DNA of 35,468 nucleotides from Pirellula staleyi DSM 6068 (GCA_945900945.1 CAMDKL010000054.1:1-35468); one strand, 5' to 3'. Counted from the first letter of the stretch, positions 17,179 to 25,310 are shown. Program-made: numbers and translations. Notes: generated from the sequence alone by a model not told the origin.

Positions 17179-17928
17179 TCATCGACTGGTAATCAAAAAC
17201 ACCGCTGCCGCAATCACTGCACCTACGATTGGCCCGACTACTGGAACCCATGCATATTCCCAATCGCTATCGCGTTTACTTGGGATCGGTAGCAAGAAGT
17301 GCATAATACGAGGACCAAGGTCGCGGGCTGGGTTGATGGCGTACCCAGTCGTTCCCCCTAATGAAAGTCCTATACCGAAGACCAACAGAGCAACCGGCAC
17401 CAATCCCAAAGAGCCTAGCCCAAGGATTGGCGGTTTTGCATCCTCGAGGCCCGGCATATTTTCAAACGACGCGGACTCGCTCATTAGAATCGCAAAGACG
17501 AGCACAAACGTCCCCAGAGCTTCGCAAAACATGGCTTGCATGGCGCCAGGAATGTTCGGAGCAGTACAAAAACATGCGAGCTTGTCGTCTGCATTGTCGG
17601 TGGCGATAAAGTGAGCTCGGTAAAAGCCATAGACGAGGGCTGCGCCCGCCATCGCGCCGAGCATTTGAGCGATGATATAGCCAACCGCATTACCTTCAAA
17701 TTTGCCGGCGGCGGTAAGTCCCAGTGTAACGGCTGGATTGAGATGAGCACCGCTCGCTTTCGTACTACACAGAGCGCCAACAAAGACCGCGATGCCCCAA
17801 CCGGCAGTGATGACGATCCAACCGCTGCCATTGCCTTTGGTCTTGGCCAGTACAACGTTTGCAACAACGCCATTCCCTAGAATGATCAAGATCATGGTTC
17901 CGAGGAATTCAGCTACGAGAGCGTTCAT
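17179..17928 (-). CDS. glpF: Aquaglyceroporin (GlpF-like MIP channel)
   Basis: This six-helix channel passes glycerol or other small neutral solutes across the inner membrane. The 249-residue product has the two half-helix motifs AHLNPAVTLG and AINPARDLGPR. The Asp after the second NPAR (NPARD) favours the aquaglyceroporin branch over water-only aquaporins. GTMILIILGNGVVANVVL is helix 1. A loop of about 30 residues after the third helix contains Cys residues (LACFCTAP), which is unusual. It lies 69 bases downstream of the LptF/G-type gene and 27 upstream of the deacylase-racemase start, so all three could be one transcript. A physiological link is not evident. Confidence 0.93.
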   Translation of the reverse strand: MNALVAEFLGTMILIILGNGVVANVVLAKTKGNGSGWIVITAGWGIAVFVGALCSTKASGAHLNPAVTLGLTAAGKFEGNAVGYIIAQMLGAMAGAALVYGFYRAHFIATDNADDKLACFCTAPNIPGAMQAMFCEALGTFVLVFAILMSESASFENMPGLEDAKPPILGLGSLGLVPVALLVFGIGLSLGGTTGYAINPARDLGPRIMHFLLPIPSKRDSDWEYAWVPVVGPIVGAVIAAAVFLITSR

Positions 17929-17997
17929 CTATTCGAGGCCTTTTTCTACGTTGGTGTTTTGCTGTTTTCATCAGACCAGTGTAGCATCCAAAAACTC

Positions 17998-19137
17998 CTA
18001 GGACTGCATCGCACGCCGAGATTGCGCCCATGCCAAGGGGCCAAAGATGAGTAGCGGAGCCCAAGCAGCGGTCGCTGGCGTGAGAAACGTCTCGCTGGCT
18101 CCCAAAGCGTGTAATCCAATGCTGATCCCGAAAAACGCAGTAAAGCTGACCAAACAGGAGAGGATCATACTGACCAAGTTGCGATTGCGATTCGAGAGGA
18201 TCAGCGGAATTCCAATCAGCAACTGCGTGAAGTCTAGGAGCGGCTGAATAAAACGCGTGTGCACTACGACCGTCAAATCAGCACCATAATAATGAGACTG
18301 GTTTCGCATCCGCCAAATCAAATCGCTGGTTGCGGCAAATTGCTTGGCAGCGCCACCCCGCAGCACATCAAACTCGAGTTTGCAGGGTATGAAACATTCA
18401 TTCGGTTTTAGCCATAGAGTGTCAGTCGGCAAAAGCAAAAATACGCCTTGTTCGGTACGGACAGAGTTCTTGCCCGCCAATGGGTCGGCACCCTTGGCCT
18501 CCGCGACCAAATAGCCTTGTGGATGCATTTCATCTGCACTCAAAAACTTGGCCGACGAACCCGTGATCTGCTGAGTGACCTGTGTGGCTGGGCCTAAGAA
18601 TTTAAATATGGGTTGATTGATGGTAGCGTTTGCGGGCTGCAGATTGCGACCGAGGATGATCACACCCATTTCAACATCTTCCGTTGTTCGAATGGGCCGA
18701 ATACTTTCCCCGAGTAACTCTTGAGGCGTTTTGCTAAGCATCGATGAATAGTGGGGGATTAGCAATTCACGTGAAAGCGCCGCGAGCAAGATCAGCAGCG
18801 AGGACAAAATCAAGATTGGTCGAATGATTCGCCCCTTGCTGATGCCAGCCGCCAGCAATGCCGTCATTTCGTGTGTTCGATATAGCCATGCCACGACAAA
18901 CATTGTCGCAAGCAGTGCCAGCAAACCGCACATGCGATCGTAAATGCTGAGCATGTAGGGACAAAAGTATTCGGCTAACCCAAGGATAAAGCTACCTCGG
19001 AATTTTCCATATGCAATCATTTCATCGAGATTCGTAAATACTTGAACCACGATGAGAAGCCCCGACAAAGTTAAAAAGCAAATCAAAAAGACGCGTGAGT
19101 AGAGAAAAAGCAAATAGCGATCGATTTTTGTCATCAT
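17998..19137 (-). CDS. LptF/LptG-family (YjgP/YjgQ) permease
   Basis: LptF and LptG form the inner-membrane channel that lifts lipopolysaccharide toward the outer membrane with the ATPase LptB. The 379-residue product has the family layout: three N-terminal helices (YLLFLYSRVFLICFLTLSGL, with TNLDEMIAYG after the first), a large periplasmic beta-jellyroll at about 130-280, and three C-terminal helices (LLIGIPLILSNRNRNL, then SMILSCLVSFTAFFGISIGL). Which of LptF or LptG it is cannot be told here, and no second copy is present in the window. The start has two adjacent ATG codons. It is transcribed away from the LpoB-like gene and heads the glpF / deacylase-racemase cluster. Confidence 0.9.
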   Translation of the reverse strand: MMTKIDRYLLFLYSRVFLICFLTLSGLLIVVQVFTNLDEMIAYGKFRGSFILGLAEYFCPYMLSIYDRMCGLLALLATMFVVAWLYRTHEMTALLAAGISKGRIIRPILILSSLLILLAALSRELLIPHYSSMLSKTPQELLGESIRPIRTTEDVEMGVIILGRNLQPANATINQPIFKFLGPATQVTQQITGSSAKFLSADEMHPQGYLVAEAKGADPLAGKNSVRTEQGVFLLLPTDTLWLKPNECFIPCKLEFDVLRGGAAKQFAATSDLIWRMRNQSHYYGADLTVVVHTRFIQPLLDFTQLLIGIPLILSNRNRNLVSMILSCLVSFTAFFGISIGLHALGASETFLTPATAAWAPLLIFGPLAWAQSRRAMQS

Positions 19138-19479
19138 GAACTTCGTTGCAGTCTGCGCGCCGTCGGTGTTCGAGTATTGTTGCTTACTCTGCGATTTCGT
19201 GAACCGGTGGGCGCTAGCCCCGGGGCCTGATTTCGCTGACGATGTCGCCAGATACGCAACCCAACGTAAATGGGTCTATGGGAATGGAAAATCCAAACCT
19301 ACCTTCCTACCAGAATTCGATGGACGCTGGCAATGTTGATCGAATTGCTATCATTCAGATTCTCATGCGGTTGGCCTCCATCTTATGTAGCTGGTTTACC
19401 GATATTCCTCTTGTCCGCAAGTGCGAAGAGTTGCACAATCTGCGGCGGTAGTTGATTGGTTTCGAGGGAAAGGAATCCC
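19138..19479. other. Divergent intergenic region
   Basis: This 342-bp stretch separates the divergent permease and LpoB-like genes and should hold both promoters. Only short frames are open and none shows conserved features. A short GC-rich palindrome, GGGCGCTAGCCC, lies near 19208. AAAGGA at 19468-19473 is the likely ribosome binding site for the gene starting at 19480. No confident promoter hexamers were identified. Confidence 0.5.
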
Positions 19480-20151
19480 ATGCATCGTCGTGACTGGCTC
19501 AGTAGTTTTTCGATTATCACTTTCGCCGGATTGGTAGGCTGCCGTGGCTATCAGTACGGGCATGTGATCAAACCCGAGGCAGCCAATATGGTGGGCAGCC
19601 ACGAGGCGGGAGCCGAAGTCTTTGATCCGCTAGTCGATGAGGCCGTAGCAAAACTCCTGGCTCGGCAGCAGATAACAACCGACGACTGCCCTTTGGGGCC
19701 CGATGATTTACCAATGAGAAAGTCGGTTTGCTTCGTTGGAATTGAGAACAAGAGCGCTGAGGATATCGGTGATTTTAAGGATAAGCTGTACAACCAAATC
19801 GACTCTCAAATCCTTGAATCCCATTCGTTCCAGCCCATTAGTAAACGCATGGTGGATGCGGCTCTCCACGAAACGCGGATGCGGCCTGATGCACTGATGT
19901 TGCCTGACAATATGCGATTGTTCACTGCCGTTTTGCAACGTAGTGGTGCACCAATCGACTACTTGCTCTACGCGACCCTCACCAGCGGTACCACAAAACG
20001 GAACAGCTCAACCCAGCGCGATTACGAATTGACGCTAGAGTTGACCAATGTTCACACTGGCGAGTACGACAAACTCTCGTCCGAAGTGCGTAAGGGTTAC
20101 CACAAGACGGCAGCTAGCAAGTTCTGGAATTACAATCCACTCAAGCGATGA
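19480..20151 (+). CDS. LpoB-like lipoprotein (penicillin-binding protein activator family)
   Basis: LpoB proteins are outer-membrane lipoproteins that reach through the periplasm to stimulate the peptidoglycan synthase PBP1B. The 223-residue product has a lipoprotein signal with lipobox LVGC (acylated C21) after a hydrophobic stretch. The mature part has KSVCFVGIENKSAEDIGDF, FQPISKRMVDAAL and LQRSGAPIDYLLYATLTSG, blocks I associate with the LpoB/CsgG-like fold. I chose ATG 19480 because it follows AAAGGA and gives a proper lipoprotein signal; the frame opens eight codons earlier. The stop overlaps the start of the next lipoprotein by four bases. Whether a PBP1B partner exists in this organism cannot be seen here. 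Confidence 0.82.
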   Translation: MHRRDWLSSFSIITFAGLVGCRGYQYGHVIKPEAANMVGSHEAGAEVFDPLVDEAVAKLLARQQITTDDCPLGPDDLPMRKSVCFVGIENKSAEDIGDFKDKLYNQIDSQILESHSFQPISKRMVDAALHETRMRPDALMLPDNMRLFTAVLQRSGAPIDYLLYATLTSGTTKRNSSTQRDYELTLELTNVHTGEYDKLSSEVRKGYHKTAASKFWNYNPLKR

Positions 20152-21539
20152 CCCGATGCGCTAATTACCGATTCAAGGCGAAACAGCACTTCGCCAAACA
20201 ACACCGATACCTAGGCTACCTAGCCGCCTGTCTATTGGTGTTGCTTTCCTTGGGCTGTTCCACACATGCCAAACGGATTTCTCAGCCGAGAACTCTGTTC
20301 TACGACGGTCAATTGCAAGCGTGCCGCGAAAGCCTCGAAAAACTTGCCAAGTCCAATAGCCATGATCGCGACGTCGTCAATCTCGATCTGGCCGTCGTTG
20401 ACCTGCTCGGTGGGCTTGCCAAACAAGCGGAAACAAAACTGCGAGATGTTCGCGATAGATTTGACCACCTCGAACAAGATTCACTCGCCGAAAAAACCGT
20501 ATCGATGTGGGCCGACGATCAGGTGCGATCTTACTCAGGAGAGGACTATGAAAAGATCCTGATTCGTGTCTTTCTGTCCCTGTCCAGTCTTATGCACGAC
20601 GGTATTGACGCAGAAAGCTATACGTTACAGATCCAAGACAAACACGAGGAACTGGAACAATCGTTCGCACAGAAAAATGAAAAGACGGGCAGCGAGTATG
20701 CACCGCTACCTTTGGGGTTTTACATGCGGGGTATGTTGCGTGAAGCGACTCACCGAGACTACGACGACGCAGTCCGAAATTACGAAGTCGCATCCCATCT
20801 GCTACCGAACTGCGAGCCATTGCATTGGGATCTTTCCCGGGTGCGTGGCGGTGTGCATTCGCAACCAGGTCACGGTGTTGTTTACGTGTTTGCGATGGTG
20901 GGCCGAGGCCCTTACAAAATTGAGGTAGCCGAGCAGCCTACGAGTGCCGCTCTGCTAATCGCGGATCGCATCGTATCCGCAGTGGGGCCTTACAAACTGC
21001 CTCCGACGGTTGCCCCCATCAAGATCCCTGACATCGTTGTGCCTTCCTCAGATGTCGACTCGGTCGGAATCCGCATCAACGGCAGTCCGATCGGACCCAC
21101 GGCGTCACTGGCCAACATCGAACAACTGGCCGTTTCCACTTACCGAGCGAATCGCAATTCCATTATCGCCAGAGCTGTTGCGAGACGCGTAATCAAGAAA
21201 GCAACCATCGTCGCAGCCAAGAACAGCATGGGCAAGGACGGCTTGACTGGCATCGGGATGGACCTCGCCGGAATCGCGTGGGAAGCGAGCGAGGCAGCAG
21301 ACACGCGATGCTGGGGGCTTTTGCCTCGCGATATTCAAGTTTTGCGGGTGGAGGCTCCTGCGGGAGATCATCAATTGCAACTCAATCCACTTTTGAGAAA
21401 CCGGCCCGTCGGCCCAGCTCAAACGACACCTGTTCGAGTTATCGACGGACTGAATACGTACGTTCTTTGTTGGTTTCCTGATGCACGCAGCGTTAGTCAA
21501 ATCATGTGCAGCAAGCGAGCCGATCTAGTCGCTCACTAA
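20148..21539 (+). CDS. COG3014-like lipoprotein paired with LpoB-like protein
   Basis: The 463-residue product carries a lipoprotein signal: a basic N terminus, YLGYLAACLLVLLSL, and lipobox LSLGC with acylated C37. The mature protein begins with helical, TPR-like segments (about 45-225, including AVRNYEVASHLLPN) followed by a mixed region with VVYVFAMVGRGPYKIE and IPDIVVPSSDV. The pattern resembles the COG3014 lipoproteins that sit next to LpoB-type genes in other bacteria. The function is unknown; outer-membrane or envelope maintenance is a guess from the partner. The ATGA overlap with the upstream gene argues for coupled synthesis of the two lipoproteins. Confidence 0.78.
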   Translation: MTRCANYRFKAKQHFAKQHRYLGYLAACLLVLLSLGCSTHAKRISQPRTLFYDGQLQACRESLEKLAKSNSHDRDVVNLDLAVVDLLGGLAKQAETKLRDVRDRFDHLEQDSLAEKTVSMWADDQVRSYSGEDYEKILIRVFLSLSSLMHDGIDAESYTLQIQDKHEELEQSFAQKNEKTGSEYAPLPLGFYMRGMLREATHRDYDDAVRNYEVASHLLPNCEPLHWDLSRVRGGVHSQPGHGVVYVFAMVGRGPYKIEVAEQPTSAALLIADRIVSAVGPYKLPPTVAPIKIPDIVVPSSDVDSVGIRINGSPIGPTASLANIEQLAVSTYRANRNSIIARAVARRVIKKATIVAAKNSMGKDGLTGIGMDLAGIAWEASEAADTRCWGLLPRDIQVLRVEAPAGDHQLQLNPLLRNRPVGPAQTTPVRVIDGLNTYVLCWFPDARSVSQIMCSKRADLVAH

Positions 21540-21666
21540 GAAAAACGCCGATTTCTCGCGAGTTCCCCGCTCAAACTGAAACGTGTGGCCTATACTTTAC
21601 TTCTTAAACAATTTAAAGATTAAGTTCTTTCGAACGAAGCGACATTCTAGATAGAGAACGACGGCG

Positions 21667-22398
21667 ATGCGAAAGCGAAGTCCAAGATTTTTCGAGTGTT
21701 TGGAACTGCGCGACTTGTGCGCTGCGGATTGGCAGAATGCTACCAATCGTCTGGATGTCAATCTATCGGGATTAGTCGAACCGCTCGATGCACTCATCGT
21801 TATCAACGACATCAATCAGCATGGAAGCCGAGCTTTGGAGTCGAAGCCAGCTAATTATTCTGGGCCACTTCTGGACGTCAATGGAGATGGCAGCATGAGT
21901 TCGCTCGATGCGCTGATCGTCATCAATTCGCTCAATCGCGTCGAAGTTGGTTCGGCAGCCCCAGTTGTTCGATTACCCAACCAAGATGGAGAGATGGTTG
22001 ACTTGACGTCATTCATTGGGCAGAGAGCTGTGGTGCTCTATTTCTACCCTAAAGACAACACGCCCGGCTGTACCGTCGAAGCGAACGATTTCAGCAATCG
22101 CAAAACACAAATCGAAGCATTGGGGGCAGAACTCTTTGGTGTCAGCGTGGACAACGTCCAATCCCATAACGAATTTTCCGATATGCATCAATTGAGTTTC
22201 GACATCCTGGCGGACAGCGACAGGAGAGTCACAACCTCTTTTGGAGCACTCACAGAAGTGAACAATACTCCGATCGCAAAACGCACGACATTTATTATTG
22301 GAACGGATGGGCTAATTAAGAAAGTTTTTCGTGACGTCGATGTGCTGATCCATGGCGAAGAAGTTGTCGCAGCGCTGCAATCGGGAATCAGTATCTGA
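21667..22398 (+). CDS. Dockerin-like domain fused to a peroxiredoxin (Bcp/AhpC-TSA family)
   Basis: The 243-residue product joins two modules. Residues 1-20 (RKRSPRFFECLELRDLCAAD) match the N-terminal motif of planctomycete exported proteins. Residues about 28-92 contain two dockerin-type calcium-loop repeats, LDVNLSGLVEPLDALIVIND and LDVNGDGSMSSLDALIVINS. Residues about 94-243 are a Bcp-type peroxiredoxin that reduces peroxides: YPKDNTPGCTVEANDF with T132 and peroxidatic C135, and conserved R206 in KRTTFIIG. The position five residues after the peroxidatic Cys, where Bcp proteins often have the resolving Cys, is Asn140, so a 1-Cys mechanism is likely. The module is normally cytoplasmic; here the N-terminal parts suggest export or surface attachment. 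Confidence 0.9.
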   Translation: MRKRSPRFFECLELRDLCAADWQNATNRLDVNLSGLVEPLDALIVINDINQHGSRALESKPANYSGPLLDVNGDGSMSSLDALIVINSLNRVEVGSAAPVVRLPNQDGEMVDLTSFIGQRAVVLYFYPKDNTPGCTVEANDFSNRKTQIEALGAELFGVSVDNVQSHNEFSDMHQLSFDILADSDRRVTTSFGALTEVNNTPIAKRTTFIIGTDGLIKKVFRDVDVLIHGEEVVAALQSGISI

Positions 22399-22417
22399 GC
22401 AAGATGTCCGCCCGTGC

Positions 22418-23230
22418 TCATTCGAATGGAAACGTCTCATCGATTGACGCATGCGAAAGTTGCACAACAAACGGAACGAGCCTTTCTCGAATCCCAGCCA
22501 TTATTTCATGGCCTTTCTCGACGGATGCTGCATGCGGATCGCCGCAGCCCGAATTGGTGGTCAGCAAATGCCAAGGGCGTGTAATCGCTACCCAACCTTT
22601 TTCGAGGGCTTCGAATCGCATCGGTCGAGCAGTTCCTTCGTCGGCGTTCAAACCGTGTTCGCTCGATCTGGCCACAAGTTCGGGACGATAGGCGAGAATC
22701 ATCGACGTCTCCATTTCACCTGCGTGATCATCTGGATGATCGAAAATACGCTGACTTAGATCACGCACCATTTGAAACCAATTGCATAGAAAAATTTGAA
22801 CCTCGGTCTTTCCGTACAGCTCGCGAAGCAGCGGTTTCAATTCGTTCCCTCCATGGCTATTGAGCAGCAGCAGTTTGCGAATTCCGCTTGCAGCCACGGA
22901 TTCAACCAAATCTTCGATGACTCGAAAAAGAGTCGAAGGCATGAGATTCATGGCTAATGGAAATCGTTGCATGTTTGTTTCCGTGCCGTATGGAATCGTA
23001 GGTAGTACGACAGGCCGGGCACCCTGTTCCCACGCTCCCTGGGCAATTTCCGAAGCGATCCATTCCGCTTCGTAGATGTCGGTCGCATAGGGCAAATGAA
23101 GATTATGAGGTTCGGTGGCCCCCAAAGGCAAAATCGCCATCTGGTATTCCGATTTCCGCACGGTTTCGAGCGTGCTCTCCGCGAGGATCCAGGGGCGGGG
23201 AGGATTTTGATTCTTAACAACACTTGGCAT
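22418..23230 (-). CDS. Creatininase-family amidohydrolase
   Basis: This family of metal-dependent amidohydrolases includes creatininase and the formamide hydrolases of riboflavin/F420 and mycofactocin pathways. The 270-residue product shows ILPLGATEPHNLHLPYATD, with the predicted metal ligands E40, H42 and D51, then LLLNSHGGNE and DDHAGEMETSMIL with the later acidic ligand. Length and layout are normal, but the exact substrate cannot be assigned. It is convergent with the peroxiredoxin gene, with 19 bases between the stops. Its upstream side faces the greA leader region, so the two are divergent. Confidence 0.9.
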   Translation of the reverse strand: MPSVVKNQNPPRPWILAESTLETVRKSEYQMAILPLGATEPHNLHLPYATDIYEAEWIASEIAQGAWEQGARPVVLPTIPYGTETNMQRFPLAMNLMPSTLFRVIEDLVESVAASGIRKLLLLNSHGGNELKPLLRELYGKTEVQIFLCNWFQMVRDLSQRIFDHPDDHAGEMETSMILAYRPELVARSSEHGLNADEGTARPMRFEALEKGWVAITRPWHLLTTNSGCGDPHAASVEKGHEIMAGIRERLVPFVVQLSHASIDETFPFE

Positions 23231-23594
23231 GGTGCGGCTTTCGTTCTAAATGGTATTGCAATTCGATACGATTTCTCCAAACGGGAAGTCGGATCAGCGA
23301 TTATCCTGTAAATCCTGTAGATCCATGTTCATTTCTCTAGGTGTGTCGAGTATTCAGGCTCTTAAAGTATGGAGCCAATCGGTCGAATTTCTGACGTGTC
23401 GGGCATTTTCGGGGGAGGCTTTACGTTATTACTTTGAATTTGCTATCCTGAGTGGTCGACTATCGCCAGCTTTCGTTAAACGATACTCGCGGCCCGCCGC
23501 CGATTGAACTTGACAATCCAGTGCTTGCGAGAAAGATATTGTTGCAGCGTTATTGAGAGTCTCGCTCTCACTGGCTCTATTTTGAATACACGAT
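23231..23594. other. Divergent intergenic region and upstream part of the greA leader
   Basis: No gene is supported here. A consensus TTGACA lies at 23510-23515, followed 19 bases later by GATATT (23535-23540), a weak -10 candidate. A small hairpin, TGAGAG (23554-23559) with CTCTCA (23565-23570), lies just downstream. Together with the terminator at 23595-23635 this suggests a leader RNA before greA. Upstream, TATCCT (23444-23449) is another weak -10-like match. Confidence 0.45.
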
Positions 23595-23635
23595 GCGGCT
23601 TTTCTCCAATTAAGGAGAAAAGTCGCAATTTTTTT
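23595..23635 (+). terminator. Intrinsic terminator in the greA leader
   Basis: A 13-bp stem pairs GCGGCTTTTCTCC (23595-23607) with GGAGAAAAGTCGC (23614-23626), with one G-T pair, around the loop AATTAA. Seven Ts at 23629-23635 follow two bases later. It lies 28 bases before the greA start on the same strand. No plus-strand gene ends nearby (the last ends at 22398, with an opposing gene between), so it most plausibly stops transcription of a short leader RNA. Confidence 0.85.
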
Positions 23636-23663
23636 AGCGTATTAGGACACAGGAGTGTGCACG

Positions 23664-24140
23664 ATGAGCGACTACGTACCGATGACCCGGGACGGGTACA
23701 ACCGTATCAAAGCGGAGGTGGAACGGCTGGAAAACGAAGAAATGCCGCGAATCTCCGAGAAAATAGCGGAAGCTCGAGCCGAAGGGGACCTTAAGGAAAA
23801 TGCGGAGTACCATGCCCAACGGGAAAACCAAGGGATGGTACAGTCCAAAATCAACGCGCTCAAAACCAAACTCAGCAACGCGCATATTATCGATACCGCT
23901 ACGCTACCCAAGGACCAAGTTGGTTTCGGTGCCACGGTCAAAGTCAGAGATCCGTGGGGCGACGAAGAAGAATACACACTCGTTGGAGCAGGCGACGAAG
24001 ACTACGAAGTTGGCCGAATCCTTTCCAGCAGTCCATTTGGAATGGCTCTCGTCGGAAAAAAAGTTGGAGACCAAGTGGAGATTCAGGCCCCGCGAGGCAA
24101 CCTCAAGTTCGAAGTTCTATCAATCGAGTTTAAAGATTAA
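23664..24140 (+). CDS. greA: Transcription elongation factor GreA
   Basis: GreA enters the RNA polymerase secondary channel and stimulates cleavage of backtracked transcripts. The 158-residue product is of standard length. The N-terminal coiled coil (about 1-75) contains the tip acidic motif [12 protein letters not shown], and the C-terminal FKBP-like domain contains [36 protein letters not shown] and FEVLSIEF. I chose ATG 23664 because AGGAG lies eight bases upstream; a GTG three codons earlier overlaps that site. The stop TAA overlaps the next ATG (TAATG). A strong intrinsic terminator lies in its leader. Confidence 0.96.
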   Translation: MSDYVPMTRDGYNRIKAEVERLENEEMPRISEKIAEARAEGDLKENAEYHAQRENQGMVQSKINALKTKLSNAHIIDTATLPKDQVGFGATVKVRDPWGDEEEYTLVGAGDEDYEVGRILSSSPFGMALVGKKVGDQVEIQAPRGNLKFEVLSIEFKD

Positions 24141-24826
24141 TGGCAAATGAATCCAAAGTTGTACGCGGTTCAGGCGGGGCACAAAAGGATGTGTCTCTAG
24201 GCCCAGCTTGCTTGATCTTCGTTGTCATCGGCGCGGTTTGCCTAAGCGTTGGAATGATAGCTTTGGCAGCCTTGATTTCAGGAAGCCAAGGCAAACGGGC
24301 CGCGTATTCAGTAAGGGAACAAATCGTTCCCTGGGTCGAACAGTCATCGCTGAGCAAGATCGATCGAACCCATATCGTTGAACGACTGACCGAATTGTCC
24401 GTTGCAATGGAACGAGAGGAACTCACGACACGCCAATTGTCACGTTTGGTACTGCGAATGACCGACAGCCCAGTCTTGCAGTGGGGAGTGGTTGAGCAGT
24501 TGAATCAAAAAGCTCAGGCATCCACTATGACCGATGCCGAAAAAGGTGAGTTTCGAGTTGAATGCGATCGATGGTTGCGCACCGCATCCGAGGGCAGGCT
24601 AAACATCCACGATATGGAGTTCGCAGTTCAAAATGTGGCGACCAAGGACCAACGATCTGGGAGACTCACAATAAGAGACGATGCGAACGAAGAGCGATTA
24701 AGGGAATTTCAGCGTCGAATAGCAGCTATCTCGGACAAATACTCGATGACCAGTGATGCGTTTGACAAGAGCGTTTCGCAAGTCTTTCTAACCCTGATCG
24801 ATGACGCTTTGGCAAAGAAAGACTAG
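24140..24826 (+). CDS. Membrane-anchored hypothetical protein downstream of greA
   Basis: The 228-residue product has one transmembrane segment (about residues 22-48, LIFVVIGAVCLSVGMIALAA core) after a short cytoplasmic N terminus. A helical, charged extracytoplasmic part follows with no domain I recognise. No catalytic motif is evident. The start overlaps the greA stop by one base (TAATG), so translation is very likely coupled and the gene real. Its function is unknown. Confidence 0.75.
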   Translation: MANESKVVRGSGGAQKDVSLGPACLIFVVIGAVCLSVGMIALAALISGSQGKRAAYSVREQIVPWVEQSSLSKIDRTHIVERLTELSVAMEREELTTRQLSRLVLRMTDSPVLQWGVVEQLNQKAQASTMTDAEKGEFRVECDRWLRTASEGRLNIHDMEFAVQNVATKDQRSGRLTIRDDANEERLREFQRRIAAISDKYSMTSDAFDKSVSQVFLTLIDDALAKKD

Positions 24827-24900
24827 TGTACTGCCATTGCAGTCCCGCCGTGATTTTTCGGATGGAGAACATCGAGTGGGTCTGGCCCTGGCCTGATGAA

Positions 24901-25100
24901 AATACAAGCCAGACGCGCAATTTTTGAAGTTGCGCTGTTTTTGTGTTTCCGGGCCAAAGGCCCAGCGATTTACATAGCCCAGCTCATCGGGCTGGGTTAG
25001 GTAAACAACCGGGGCGTTGCCCCTAAATCGAATAGCGCAACTTCAAAACGCGCAAGCGAGGGGTCGGAATCATTCCTCGCTTGCGCGTCGGGCTTGTATT
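24901..25100. repeat. 200-bp imperfect inverted-repeat element (family B)
   Basis: The ends AATACAAGCC (24901) and GGCTTGTATT (25091-25100) are perfect inverted copies. The arms extend through GACGCGCAA/TTGCGCGTC and GAAGTTGCGCT (24926-24936) with AGCGCAACTTC (25034-25044). The centre, AGCCCAGC...GCTGGGT, is also palindromic. The whole unit can form a long cruciform. Half of it recurs in inverted orientation at 35257-35349. It codes for no protein. Confidence 0.9.
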
Positions 25101-25112
25101 GATACCGTTAGT

Positions 25113-25310
25113 TCAACTATTGGCTGCGGTTTCATCAGCCCAGTCTAGCCCTCCATTGTTATTATTGACTAGGCTCACTCGCAACAATGCATCGTCGATC
25201 GCTAGCACAGAAACCGTTGCGGAAGTTTGACCCGCCGGGATGAGAATCGACCCAGGCAATCTACCCAGGCAATCTACCCAGGCAATCGAATAGTCAAAGC
25301 GGATAGACAA
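25113..25310 (-). pseudogene. Fragment of a Calx-beta-type adhesion domain
   Basis: The minus strand encodes GSILIPAGQTSATVSVLAID followed by DALLRVSLVNN, which resembles the strand pattern of Calx-beta repeats (GTVTIPAGQTSATITV...DD). Only one partial repeat is present, with no start or signal, and the frame begins inside a short tandem repeat. The length (65 codons) is too short for a functional protein of this class. It is probably the decayed end of a large surface protein gene. Confidence 0.5.
25245..25283. repeat. 13-bp tandem repeat, three copies
   Basis: AATCGACCCAGGC at 25245-25257 is followed by two copies of AATCTACCCAGGC (25258-25270 and 25271-25283). The unit is not a multiple of three, so each addition shifts the frame of the overlapping Calx-beta remnant. 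It is probably a slippage-generated microsatellite. Confidence 0.85.

Noticed and set aside
20566-20928. Plus-strand 120-codon frame inside the COG3014-like gene
   Set aside because: It is an alternative frame of a well-supported lipoprotein gene and has Cys-rich random composition.
23420-23449. TTTACG and TATCCT as a greA promoter
   Set aside because: Each matches consensus at only four of six positions; TTGACA at 23510 is a better candidate, though its -10 is also weak.
25245-25283. Possible CRISPR-like repeats
   Set aside because: Three 13-bp units are directly adjacent without spacers, so this is a microsatellite and not a CRISPR array.
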